Source of the DNA: Synanceia verrucosa
Lineage: Eukaryota; Chordata; Actinopteri; Perciformes; Synanceiidae
NCBI GenBank assembly: GCA_029721515.1
Contig: CM056563.1
Coordinates: 25,072,454-25,136,453 of the forward strand
Reading direction: 5' to 3'
DNA length: 64,000 nucleotides
Shown: in pieces, positions 1 through 13,600 of the stretch
Position numbering within the stretch: the first letter of the stretch is position 1
How the letters are laid out: the number at the start of each line of letters is the position of its first letter
Notes under the pieces: generated by a model
Told to the model about the DNA's origin: nothing
The model's input: only the letters and a program-made list of their open reading frames with translations
Database searches by the model: none
Translations under genes and position numbers: made by a program

Positions 1-494
1 TCGTTGATTCATTGATCATTGATTAAAACCTTGTTTGGTGTGTTCGAGGTCTTCTGGATAAATAAATAAATGGATGCCAGTGGAAACAGTCTGCTCATGT
101 TTCTGCTCCTGTATGGATGGAAACATGTCAGCTCAGTTTGATAAAAGCGTCTGAACTCCCTCCCAGCTAAAATCCATAACACACCCTCAGCTCAGCACAG
201 TGTCGTCAATATCTGTGACATCACTGAGGCACGTGGCGGTCCAGTCAATGGATCAGTGTGTCTGTGGACGGAAGGTCACGTTAACATTCAAAATATCAAA
301 CTATCAATATCAGTAATATCAGCTTCACTTCCTCATTGATCAGAAACTGGATTGGTTCACCTCTGTGATGTCACACCGGACATGTGGGTCAGTCCACCCC
401 GTAGACAGAGAGAGGTTTAGGAAATTTAAAGGAACAGTAACACAGCCAGTTAGCGCAGCTTAGCATAAAGATCCATCAGATCCACCTCATCCTA

Positions 495-2530
495 ATGTAA
501 CTAAGTACAGTTACCCAAGTACTGTGCTAAAATACACAAAGTAAAGTATACTTGATTACTTCTACATCATGCTACTCTCTACTACTTCTCCTCCACCACA
601 CCTCACAGTACATGTTGTACTTTTACTCCATTACATTTATCTGACAGCTTTAGTTACTTCCTATCCACAGAAAGAGAAGTGTTGATGAGAAGTACATGAT
701 GAATGTACTTCTGCCAGTACTAGTACTACTACCACTACTACTACTATGATATACTGTACTAGGATACAGTAGAAAACACACTGACATTACTACTACTACT
801 ACTACCACTATTACTACTACTATTACTACTATTACCACTATTATTACTACAGCTATTACTACTACTACTACTACTACCACTATTACTACTACTACTACTA
901 CTATTACCACTATTATTACTACAGCTATTACTACTACTACTACTACTACCACTACTACCACTATTACTACTACTACTACTACCACCACTATTACTACCAC
1001 TATTACTACTACAGCCATTACTACTACTACTACCACTATTACTACTACTACTACTACCACCACTATTACTACTACTACTACTACTACCACCATTATTACT
1101 ACAGCCATTAGTACCACTACTCACTACTACTACAGCCACTACCACTACTCACAACCACAGCCATTACTACTACACTACTATTATTACTACAGCCATTACT
1201 ACTACTACTACTACTACCATTATTACTATAGCCATTACTACCACTACTACTATTATTACCACAGCCATTACTACTACTACCACTACTACTACCACCATTA
1301 TTACCACAGATATTACTACTCACTACCACTATTACTACAGCCATTCCAATTCACCACCACTACTACTCACCACATTATTATTACTACAGATATTACTACT
1401 ACTACTATTATTACTACAGCTATTTCACTACTACTACTACTACTACCACTATTATTACTACAGATATTACTACTACTACTATTATTACTACAGCTATTAC
1501 TACTACTACTACTACTACCACTATTATTACTACAGATATTACTACTACTACTATTATTACTACAGCTATTTCACTACTACTACTACTACTACCACTATTA
1601 TTACTACAGATATTACTACTACTACTATTATTACTACAGCTATTACTACTACTACTACTACTACCACTATTATTACTACAGCTAATATTACTACTACTAC
1701 TACAGCTTTTACGACTACAGCTATTACTACTACTATTACTACTACAGCTATTACTACTACTACTACCACCACTATTATTACTACAGCTAATACTACTACT
1801 ACTACTACAGCTATTACTACTACTGCTACCACTACTATTACTACTACAGCTATTACTACTACTGCTACCACTACTATTACTACTACAGCTATTACTACTA
1901 CTACTACCACTACTATTACTACTACAGCTATTACTACTACTACTACCACTATTATTACTACAGCTAATACTACTACTACTACTACTACTACCAGTATTAC
2001 TACTACAGCTATTACTACTACTACTACTACTACTACTACTACCACTATTATTACTACAGCTAATACTACTACTACTACTACTACTACCAGTATTACTACT
2101 ACAGCTATTACTACAACTACTACTACTACTACTACTACTACTACCACTATTATTACTACAGCTAATACTACTACTACTACTACTACTGCTACTACAGCTA
2201 TTACTACTACAGCTATTACTACTACTACTACAGCTGTTACTACAACTACTACTGCGGCTTCTACTGCTTTAACTTTAATAGAAACACACTGAGGGGAAAC
2301 ATTTTACTGAAACAGCAGTACTTTTACTTCACTTTAAGTAAAAAAAAAAAAAAACCTCACTACTACTACTGCCAGGAATGCGTACTGCGTGAGAGTACTT
2401 CCTGGTTTGTTGTTGTTGTTCTTGTGGTCAAACTCATCTTTTATGTTCTGAAAGTTAAATATGAGGTTGGACTTCCTGGAGTGGATCCACATTTTAAAAG
2501 TAACTGAGTACATTTACTGAAGTACTGGAC
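495..2530. mobile_element. Interspersed element (MITE-like) carrying the triplet array
   Basis: Both ends carry the related near-palindromic motif TAACTRAGTACAKTTAC followed by AAGTACTG (497-525 and 2500-2528). The left shoulder (about 590-665: CAGTACATGTTGTACTTTTA, CATTTATCTGACAGCTTTAG) is the same as the shoulder of the 55.5-60 kb minisatellite. The layout fits a non-autonomous DNA element of a type widespread in fish; class not established. Confidence 0.55.
716..2262. repeat. Imperfect (ACT/ATT)n trinucleotide array, ~1.5 kb
   Basis: Almost pure triplets of ACT, ATT, ACC and ACAGCT in higher-order patterns such as ATTATTACTACAGCTATTACT. Because the unit is three bases, long Val/Ile- or Ser/Asn-only reading frames appear on the minus strand; these are artefacts. 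Confidence 0.95.
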
Positions 2531-2598
2531 CTTTTCACTGCACACTGCTGCTGGAGTTTAAGATGATGATGATGATGAAGGTGTCTGTCTCTCTTCAG

Positions 2599-5500
2599 GA
2601 CCAATGAGCAGCTGGTCTCTTTCCTGTCCAAATACAGAAACATGAACTTCATCAAATCTCATGGCAGAGACAACGCACGGTGAGACAGTTCTCTTCCTCC
2701 TCCTCCTCTTTATCCTCCTCTTTCTCTTCCTTCTCCTATTCCTCCTCTCTTCTTTCTTTTCCTCTTTCTCTTCCTCTTTCTCTTCCTCCTCCTCCTCTTT
2801 CTTTTCCTCATAGTTTAACTGTGTTGTATTAGTAGTTTAGTAGTAGTTTATTAGTATTTTATAAATAAAATATCATCCCAGAAATTGTTTTACAGCTGCC
2901 ACACACATTAGGAAAAAGTAAGGAGTTTAAAAAAAAATGTACATGAATAATGCAAAAATGCAGTATTAGTGCAAAATGATTAGTATTTTAGTAGTAAATA
3001 ATCCAGAATGTGTTCTTTTATTCATTAGCTTTTTTTTAGACTCAACCCAAGATTTAGAGCTTCAGAGGATTAGTCAATCAATCAATTAGTCAACTAATCA
3101 ATAACAATTAGTCAGCAACTCTTCTGACAGCTGAGTCATGTTTTCCAAGCAGTGGACGACACCAGCCAATAGGAAGTAACTTAACCTTCATTCTCTCCAA
3201 CAGCCAGCAGGGGGCGACAGCACAGACCTGTCAATCACACAGTAGCCACGCCCCCCAGAGCTGCTCCTCCTTTATGTGTTTTTATTTGAAAAGACCATTG
3301 ACCATAATTCAGTAAAGGACACCCTGATGTATTCAGACATTATTTAAACTAAGCATTCAGACTATAAACTCATAGTGTTTACACCTTTTGAAAGCACCAG
3401 TATCGCCCCCTGCTGGCTGCTGGACAGAATGAAGGTTTAGTCACTTCCTGTGGGCTTCGTTGTTGTTGTTGTTTACGTCATGACAGCTCCGTCCACTCTT
3501 TACATACAGTCTATGTTTCCAAGTGAGAAATGCCCCAGATGTCCGAGCGACTGTTCGTTAAAAATCACATCCGGCCAATATTTTATGATTTTGTTTTTGT
3601 CCTCGTTCAATTTCATATAATTTAGAGAAACGTTAAACACAGGTTTCTATAAACAGACGCTGTGGCCTCGACCAATCACGTCGCAGCAGGTAACCAGTCT
3701 GTGTGGAGAGACGGAGGCCAAAAGCTGATGGTTGATTGATTTTCACTGGCTTTAAATCACCTGTGTCACCTGTGTCACCTGTGTAAACCCTCGTAAAGCT
3801 AAAGATGAATAAATCCAAAGTAAGGAAAACAGAGAGTTTGATTCTCACAGATTTGTTCACCTTCACTGCTAAAGATGGCGAAAGTTTATTTTATTAGTTT
3901 TCCACAAAGTACCTGAATAATTTATTCTCCTCTACAGAAGAAGAATGTTTTTTTATGTAAACCTGGAGCAGCTCTGCTCTAAACACTGTCTTTCCTCTCA
4001 GGTTCATCCGTAAACAGGGTCTGGACCGCCTCTTCTATGAATGTGACACTCACATGTGGCGCCTCGGAGACCGCAAGATCCCAGAGGGCATTGCGGTGGA
4101 CGGAGGCTCTGATTGGTTCCTGCTGAACAGGGCCTTTGTGGACTATGTGGTCACCTCCCAGGACGAGCTGGTCAGCAGCATGAAGCGCTTCTACGCCTAC
4201 ACACTGCTGCCTGCCGAGGTACCAGAGTACACACAAGTACACACAAGTCCACACACGTACACACAAGTACACACACGTACACACAAGTACACACAAGTAC
4301 ACACACGTACACACAAGTACACACATGTGCATGTATACATGGGACGTAGGGTCTGCAGGGGCAGATGAATACTGTGTATATTAGTATTTTAAATACTGCT
4401 GTTTAGTGGTACGTTATTAGTAGTTTAGTAGTATTTTCATGGTTGTTTATTAGTTGTTTATTAGTATTTTAGTGGTATTCTAGTGGTAGTTTATTAGTAT
4501 TTTATTGGTAGTTTATTAGTATTTTAGTGGTATTTTATTAGTATTTTAGTGGTATTTTATTAGTATTTAATAGTATTTTATTGGTAGTTTATTAGTATTT
4601 TAGTGGTATTTTAATAGTATTTTATTGGTAGTTTATTAGTATTTTAGTGGTACTTTATTAGTATTTTATTGGTAGTTTATTGGTATTTTAGTGGTATTTT
4701 ATTAGTATTTAATAGTATTTTATTGGTAGTTTAGTGGTATTTTATTAGTATTTTAATAGTATTTTGAGTGGTAATTTATCAGTATTTTAGTGGTATTTTA
4801 TTAGTATTTTAATAGTATTTTAGTGGTATTTTATTAGTATTTTAATAGTATTTTAGTAGTACTTTATTAGTATTTTATTGGTACTTTATTCGTATTTTAG
4901 TGGTAGTTTATTAGTATTTTAGTGGTAATTAGTATTGTAGTAGTTGTAGTCGTAGCAGTAGTTTTATTAGTAGTTTAATAGTATTTTATTGGTACTTTAT
5001 TAGTATTTTAGTGGTAGTTTATTAGTATTTTTAGTGGTAGTTAATTAGTATTGTAGTAGTTGTAGTCGTAGCAGTAGTTTTATTAGTAGTTTAATAGTAT
5101 TTTATTGGTAGTTTATTATTATTTAGTGGTAGTTTATTAGTAGTTTAGTAGTATTTTATTGCTATTTCATTAGTATTTAGTGGTAGTTTATTATTATTTT
5201 AGTGGTAGTTTATTAGTAGTTTAGTAGTATTTTATTGCTATTTTATTATTATTTTAGTGGTAGTTTATTATTATTATTTTAGTGGTAGTTTATTAGTAGT
5301 TTAGTAGTATTTTATTGCTATTTTATTATTATTTTAGTGGTAGTTTATTATAATTATTTTAGTGGTAGTTTATTAGTAGTTTAGTAGTATTTTATTATTA
5401 TTTTAGTGGTAGTTTATTATTATTATTTTAGTGGTAGTTTATTAGTAGTTTAGTAGTATTTTATTATTATTTTAGTGGTAGTTTATTATTATTATTTTAG

Positions 5501-8500
5501 TGGTAGTTTATTAGTAGTTTAGTAGTATTTTATTATTGTTTTAGTGGTAGTTTATTATTATTATTTTAGTGGTAGTTTATTAGTAGTTTAGTAGTATTTT
5601 ATTATTATTTTAGTGGTAGTTTATTATTATTATTTTAGTGGTAGTTTATTATAATTATTTTAGTGGTAGTTTATTAGTAGTTTAGTAGTATTTTATTATT
5701 GTTTTAGTGGTAGTTTATTATTATTATTTTAGTGGTAGTTTATTAATAGTTTAGTAGTATTTTATTATTATTTTAGTGGTAGTTTATTATTATTATTTTA
5801 GTGGTGGTAGTTTTAGTAGTAGTTTGCAGTGCGCTGGGTGAGGATTAAAATATAAACATCAGATGTTCGCTGAATCACTGAAAAAGTTTGATACCATGAA
5901 GATATTTTCATTTTCAGTCTGTTTCACATAGACATAAAGTAGATTTTATTATGATGTCAGAGGGGTGAACATAACGAACAGAGTGTTGTCCTCCTGCAGT
6001 CCTTCTTCCACACTGTGCTGGAGAACAGCGTCCACTGTCAGACCATGGTGGACAACAACCTGAGGCTCACCAACTGGAACCGCAAACTGGGATGTAAATG
6101 TCAGTACAAGCACATCGTGGACTGGTGCGGCTGCTCGCCCAACGACTTCAAGCCTTCAGATCTGCCGCGATTCCAGGTGAGAGACGTTCTGCATTTTACC
6201 AATTAACCAATAATATCCAGCATTTAACAGACTGATCAGACCTCCAGCATCATCTGCTTCACTTTAACTGGACTCTTTCTTCATCATTCTGAACAGGAGT
6301 GAGGAATTTAACCTGAATTCACCTTTTTAGACCCAAATTTGATCCAGAACACTGGAATTGACTGAGTTCTCCTGTTTTTGGACTTCTTCTCTGACCACAT
6401 GTGATAAAGGCCTTTACTGAGCAGCACGCCCATCATGTTAGCTTAGCGGTTTCTGCTGACCTGAGGACAGCAGCAGTGGTCTCTGTGCTGATGCTTTCTA
6501 TAAGAAGAGCTGATCCTGGAAACAGCTGTACGCTGGAGCTCAGCTGGTATTTTTGGAGCGAGTCGCCGCTGAGCTTTCTAAGGTTGTTATTATCATAATG
6601 CCGGGGTTGGAGTCCTGAACATGTACGTACTGTACGGACTCCTTTTCAGTTCAAATTATGAGGCTGATGAGTGATCACTGACCAGCTCCTGCTTTCCTCC
6701 AGTGAGAATCTGTTGCTTTATCTTTTTATTTAATGAGTCCACTAAAGGTTATTGACTGATTATTGATATGAAAATTATCATTATTTACAGCACTAGTATT
6801 GTAAGGAACTAGAAAAAAACATGAATCCACATTGAGTTTGATAGTGAATTAATTGTCTTACATAGTTTTTAAACAAAAGATTTACTGGTTGCAGCATCTC
6901 AAAGAAGCATTTTTATTCTATCAGAGTAGATTTTTTGGGGATATTTTGGAGTTAAGAAGTCACACTGGGCTCTGGGGAAATTATGAAATACGTTTTTTTT
7001 TTATTTTATAGGTCTCTAAAGATTATTGACTGATTACTTGATCTGTAAATTATTATTATTATTATTAAATTATTAATATTGTTGAAAACATGAATCCACA
7101 ATGAGTTTGATGATGAATTAATGGTTTTAAGTCATTTTTTAAGGCCCTAATTTTCTATAATAGCACATCTTTTTTGGCAGTTAGTTTGACTATGTCAGCT
7201 TTAATATCTGACTCTTTATTATTTGACACTTAATTGACTCTTTATTATCTGACTCTTTATTATTTGACACTTAATTGACTCTTTATTATCTGACTATTAT
7301 TTGACTCTTTATTATTTGACTCTTCATTATCTGACTCTTTATTATTTGACTCTTTATTATCTGACTATTATTTGACTCTTCATTATCTGACTCTTTATTA
7401 TTTGACTCTTTATTATCTGACTATTATTTGACTCTTCATTATCTGACTCTTTATTATCTGACTCTTTATTACTTGACACTTTATTATTTGACTCTTTATT
7501 ATTCGACTCTTTATTATCTGACTCTTTATTATCTGACTCTTTATTATTTGACTCTTTATTATCTGACTATTATTTGACTCTTCATTATCTGACTCTTTAT
7601 TATCTGACTCTTTATTACTTGACACTTTATTATTTGACTCTTTATTATTTGACTCTTTATTATCTGACTCTTTATTATTTGACTCTTTATTATCTGACTA
7701 TTATTTGACTCTTTATTATTTGACTCTTTATTATTTGACACTTTATTATTTGACTCTTTATTATCTGACTATTATTTGACACTTTATTATTTGACTCTTT
7801 ATTATCTGACTATTATTTGACTCTTTATTATCTGACTCTTTATTATTTGACTCTTTATTATCTGACTATTATTTGACTCTTTATTATTTGACACTTTATT
7901 ATTTGACACTTTATTATTTGGCACTTTATCGATCAAACTCCTCATTTCCCTGCTCTTCTGTGTCTCACATCATGTTGAACTGTTTGGTGAGTTCAGATGA
8001 ATCAATAATGAATGATTAGCCTGAAAGATAAACTGAACGCTCGCGGCTTTAAAACCTGGACTAAATAAAGCGTTTCTTGTCTTTTTTTGGGCGGACCTCC
8101 CTCAGGAAGCACATGGTTAAAAAAAGCTCTTCTAGTCTGTAACTCGTGGTTTCTGCTGTTGTCTTTAGCCGTCAGGACGCAGATCGTTAGGTCACCCCAG
8201 AATAACCTCCCAGATAGAGTCCGCATGGCTCTCATTATGGTGGGGTTTCCTGGCTCGCAGGCCAAACCCCTGATGACATCATAACCCTGCCCCTCTTCCT
8301 TCACTCTGAGCCACATGATGGAGTGACTGTTTCCTGACCATACTTAGTTTTATTTTTTTTTAAAGTTATTTTAATGTTCTTCCTCGTTATTATACTAAGA
8401 GTTTTTAGCAGAATTCAGCCCCAAAGTGTCGCCTGATGATCAGGAACCTGACTTTTATTATAAATGACTTTTCATTTTATTATTATTTATTATTTTATTA

Positions 8501-10616
8501 TTTTTCTATATGACTTTTTGTTTTTCTATAATATGACTTTTTATCTTATTATAATATGACTTTATTTTTCTGTAATGTGACTTTTATTTTATTATAATGA
8601 CTTTTTTATTATAATGTGACTATTGATGGGATATATTATGACTGTTTTCATGACTTTTCATGAATTTCATTATTTTTCAATTTAATCTCATGAAATTTTC
8701 AACATACTATACTATATATGAGTTTTGTTTTTGTTTTTTTTTATCAAAATTTCCCCATGCTATACTCTGACTACAGTAAGAGAAACAGAATACAGTACTA
8801 CAGGATCCTGTTTCACGTCCAGATTTAAACCGGTCCTGTTTGAATCCTGACCTGGACCCTGAACCAGGAACCAGGTTCTGGTGGATCTCACTAACCTGTA
8901 GGAGTGACTGGACGCTGGAGATTTATTTGCATGTTCACGAGTTTATTTCTCAGTTACTTTGTTGTTGTTTTTTCTCTTTATTTCATTTATTTTTTTCTCA
9001 CTGTTTCGTGGACCTTCAGCAAGCCTCCAGACCCACCTTCTTTGCCAGGAAGTTCGAGGCCAGCGTCAGCCAGGAGATCATCAACCAGCTGGACTCGTTC
9101 CTGTTCGGACCGTACGCCTCGGGCACGCCGGGCCTCCAGGCCTACTGGGAGAACGTCTTCGAGCTGGAGACGGACGGCCTCGGCGGCCTGTCCGACTCCT
9201 CGCTCAGTCACCACCACGCCTTCGCTCGGATGGGACTGTTGCGGGCCGCCGGCTCGCTGCAGGGTCATCCCAACGACGACAGCTGCAGGTGTGGATTTAC
9301 TGAGCTCTCCTGGGACTTCTCTGGGGTCTGAGGAGGTCTTTATGGGGTCTGAAGGGTCTCAGAAGGAGTTCAGGGCTCATGTTGTCTTCATTTTATGTTT
9401 GCTTCTAAACCAAGTAGATCCTGAGACAGGACCATCAGTGACCTTTTCCTCCAGCGTTGTTTAGCTTGGTTTACAAGCTGTCAAACAGCTGGACCGAAGC
9501 TGACCACAGAGTGGCTCCTTGGTCCGGATCCAGCTGGTTTCTGGTGCCGTTTGTTTGAAAGGTGGAAAACAAAGCAGACCAACAGCACGGCTTCAGCGAC
9601 GTCATGTCAGAGCAGATTGAAAACAAAGTGCAACCTCAGGTCTTTACGTCAGTGAACTCTTCTAATGACGAGTCCATGTGGACATCAGGTCCAGTCCACA
9701 GCCTCTGTCCGTCCTGCAGTGCTGCACTTTTAAATTTAAATTTAATGAAGTCAATCAGAGACACCAAGCAATAATAATAATAATAGTAATCATCATCATG
9801 GTAATAATAATGATAACAATAAAAATAATAGTATTAATAATAATAATGATAATAACAACAATAATAATAATAAAAGTAATAATGATAACAATAAAAATAA
9901 TAGTATTAATAATAATAATGATAATAACAACAATAATAATAATAAAAGTAATAATGATAACAATAAAAATAATAGTATTAATAATAATAATGATAATAAC
10001 AACAATAATAATAATAAAAGTAATAATGATAACAATAAGAAGAAGAAGAAGAATCTAAGGAGCCACAAAGCAAAAAAAGAAAGAAAACTGCTGATAATTC
10101 ATGTTCTGTTTTTACCTGTTATAATAAATGTATTGCTATTTATCAAACATAATAGGTGATCCTGTGAAACGACAAGAAAACTCTTTCATCGACAGCTTTT
10201 ATTGACCGCCGCCATGTTCACTTTTCAACCACCCCCAGCTGATAACTTTCAAAATAAAATGCTCAAATTCACAATAAGAGTTTCCCAGTGGAATGAAAAC
10301 ATGGTAGTTTATATAATCAAAGGCAGCAGTCAAACAGACAGATTCTATGTTAGAGTCCAGCATCGCTGAATGACTCTCTGTTTTAGTTCTGGGGGATTTA
10401 TCCAGGGTGTGATTGAGGTTAGTTCAGAAACTCAGTATGAGAGCAGAAGAAGGAAGTGAAGCATATTTTTAAATGACATAATATTTAAAGAAATCTTTTT
10501 GGACTGTAAGATCATCTTGCAACAAAATAAATATAATTTTAAATAAAAAAATATTTCCTTATTAAACAGAGGGCTGAAGGGCCACATGTGGCAACAGAAC
10601 CAGGGGTTGACCACCC

Positions 10617-10667
<51 letters not shown>

Positions 10668-13600
10668 TGTGTGTGTGTGTGTGTGTCCAAATTAAATATA
10701 AAGATAAGGGCAGCTTGTCCTGAGCAGTGTGGACACAGACAGGATTTTTCCAACATGTGTTGTGTGTGTTGCTGTGTGTGTTGTGTGTGTTGCTGTGTGT
10801 TGTGTGTGTTGCTGTGTGTGTTGTGTGTGTTGCTGTGTGTGTTGTGTGTGTTGCTGTGTGTTGCTGTGTGTTGCGTGTGTTGCTGTGTGTTGCTGTGTGT
10901 TGCTGTGTGTGTTGGTGTGTGTTGCTGTGTGTGTTGGTGTGTGTTGCTGTGTGTGTTGGTGTGTGTTGGTGTGTGTGTTGCTGTGTGTTGCTGTGTGTGT
11001 TGGTGTGTGTTGCTGTGTGTGTTGCTGTGTGTTGCTGTGTATTGCTGTGTGTGTTGCTGTGTGTTGCTGTGTGTGTTGGTGTGTGTTGCTGTGTGTGTTG
11101 TGTGTGTTGCTGTGTATTGCTGTGTGTATTGCTGTGTGTGTTGCTGTGTGTTGCTGTGTGTTGTGTGTGTTGCTGTGTGTTGCTGTGTATTGCTGTGTGT
11201 GTTGCTGTGTATTGCTGTGTGTGTTGCTGTGTGTTGCTGTGTGTTGCTGTGTGTGTTGTGTGTGTTGCTGTGTGTTGGTGTGTGTTGCTGTGTGTGTTGC
11301 TGTGTGTTGTGTGTTGCTGTGTGTGTTGCTGTGTGTTGTGTGTTGCTGTGTGTGTTGCTGTGTGTTGGTGTGTGTGTTGTGTGTGTTGCTGTGTGTTGGT
11401 GTGTGTGTTGCTGTGTGTGTTGCTGTGTGTTGCTGTGTGTGTTGCTGTGTGTTGGCGTGTGTTGCTGTGTGTTGCTGTGTGTTGCTGTGTGTGTTGCTGT
11501 GTGTGTTGCTGTGTGTTGCTGTGTGTGTTGCTGTGTGTTGGCGTGTGTTGCTGTGTGTTGCTGTGTGTGTTGCTGTGTGTTGCTGTGTGTGTTGCTGTGT
11601 GTTGCTGTGTGTGTTGTGTGTATTGCTGTGTGTGTTGCTGTGTGTTGGTGTGTGTGTTGTGTGTATTGCTGTGTGTGTTGCTGTGTGTGTTGCTATGTGT
11701 TGCTGTGTGTTGCTGTGTGTGTTGGTGTGTGTTGGCGTGTGTTGTGTGTGTTGCTGTGTATTGCTGTGTGTGTTGCTGTGTGTGTGTTGGTGTGTGTGTT
11801 GTGTGTGTTGGTGTGTGTTGATGTGTGTATTGCTGTGTGTTGGTGTGTGTGTTGCTGTGTGTGTTGGTGTGTTGCTGTGTGTGTTGGCATGTGTTGGTGT
11901 GTTGTGTGTGTTGCTGTGTGTTGGTGTGTGTATTGCTGTGTGTGTTGCTGTGTGTGTTGGCATGTGTTGGTGTGTGTTGTGTGTGTTGGCATGTGTTGGT
12001 GTGTGTTGTGTGTGTTGCTGTGTGTTGGTGTGTGTATTGCTGTGTGTGTTGCTGTGTGTGTTGGCATGTGTTGGTGTGTGTTGTGTGTGTTGGCATGTGT
12101 TGGTGTGTGTTGTGTGTGTTGTGTGTGTTGGCATGTGTTGGTGTGTGTTGTGTGTGTTGGTGTGTGTTGGTGTGTGTGTTGCTGTGTGTGTTGGCATGTG
12201 TTGGTGTGTGTTGTGTGTGTTGCTGTGTGTTGCTGTGTGTGTTGGTGTGTGTTGTGTGTGTTGGTGTGTGTGTTTTGGGGGGTGGAGACCCACAGGAGGG
12301 ACAAGGAGGTTCTTGTTGGAGTTAGGGTGGGGATGGGTGGGGGCATCATTATGGTGTGTGTGTGTGTGTGTGTGTGTGTGTGGAGTTAAAACAGGACTCG
12401 TCTGTGTGATTTCACGTGTCGGACCTGTGGTCCACATCAGTGCGTCCTCATGGCTTCTTGGCACATTTCAGTCGTCATTTCTGGAAAAATGTGAGTCGCT
12501 GCCGACGACTAGAACAGCAGCGTGTTTGAGTTAACTCTTTAACGTGGTCGTCTCAGTACGGCAAATCAGAGAGAACAAAAGACAGGGAACAGGTATAGAA
12601 ATGTGTGTGTTTCTGTCTCTCAGATTCGTGGCCATGAACCACCCAGTGTCCGTCCACCTCTACTTCCTGTCAGACCAGTTCCAGGGCTACCTGGTGCGTC
12701 ACATGGCCACCAACCGAGCCTCCACCCAGCTGGAGAGCCTGGAGACCTGGGTGACGTCCAGAGACCACTTCAGCCTGGCCAGCCCCTCCCCCCCCACCAA
12801 CAGGCTGCAGCACATCCAGGTCAGACAGCACTGATGGTCAAATTAACACTTTAACGACGCTCTCTGCCGGATTATCTGTTTGCTGAATTCCAGGAGAAGC
12901 TTGCACAGGTTCAGAAAAGATGCTTAATCTAATTTATCAGCATGTTTGATCGTTAGTTATGACTGTGTTGTTAGTTTCCTTGATTTTCTGAATGGAGTTC
13001 TGCTTCCTGTCTCTGGAAATGTATTTCAGGCGGTTCGTCCAAGTAGAGTTATCATTACACAAGTTACAACATGCTAATCTCAACAGAATGTGAACATCAT
13101 ATTGACAGCATGTAAGGCACAGTTATTGGCAGGATTAAATTATTGCACATTTATTAATGTTATTACCCATTATGACAGAAAATAACATACAGTATATATG
13201 AATAATTTACAATATAATAATACATATAATTATATTAAACAGCTTTTTTCATCATTTACCATTTTATTTACGTCACTAAAAACAAGTCTGCAAAAGTTTA
13301 TTGTGTTGTACAGGAATAATAATCATCATACATTTTATTAATAAAGCACTTTTCATTCAATAATCTCATCATGTGTCGGGAAGGCGAGAAGAATATTTAG
13401 TGCTGCGTCAGAGCGTCGTCTCTGCTGGACTTCTGAAATGTGCTGATACTTCCTGTACGCGTTCAGTCCCTTTCAGGGTCGTATTATTGTTCCACCGCTC
13501 ATTAATAGTTCAACATAGAGAGATTCTTTATTACTTTATGTATTAAACATCCACAGTGACGAGCTGTTTGGGGCCCTCACAGTGTGTATTCTGGATCACC

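Larger units (their letters stand above)
1..2598. other. Intron of xylt1 upstream of the first visible exon
   Basis: Non-coding intronic sequence. It holds a fragment of the teleost CAGTTAGC..TTAGCATAAAGA repeat (about 423-470) and, from about 495 to 2530, an interspersed element with a long CTA/ATT trinucleotide expansion inside it. No exon seen. Confidence 0.7.

Noticed and set aside
650..2147. Val/Ile and Ser/Asn frames
   Set aside because: Triplet microsatellite artefact.
8002..8316. 104-codon minus-strand frame
   Set aside because: Intronic, no recognised domain, no splice or promoter support.
8840..9464. Longer proteins of 163-186 residues overlapping 9020-9288
   Set aside because: Only the in-frame part between the splice sites at 9019 and 9289 is xylt1; the rest is intron read-through or another frame.
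10623..12534. Open frames of about 550-600 codons rich in Cys/Val (plus) or His/Thr/Gln (minus)
   Set aside because: They follow from the TG-type minisatellite, occur in several frames on both strands, and have no domain or gene context.
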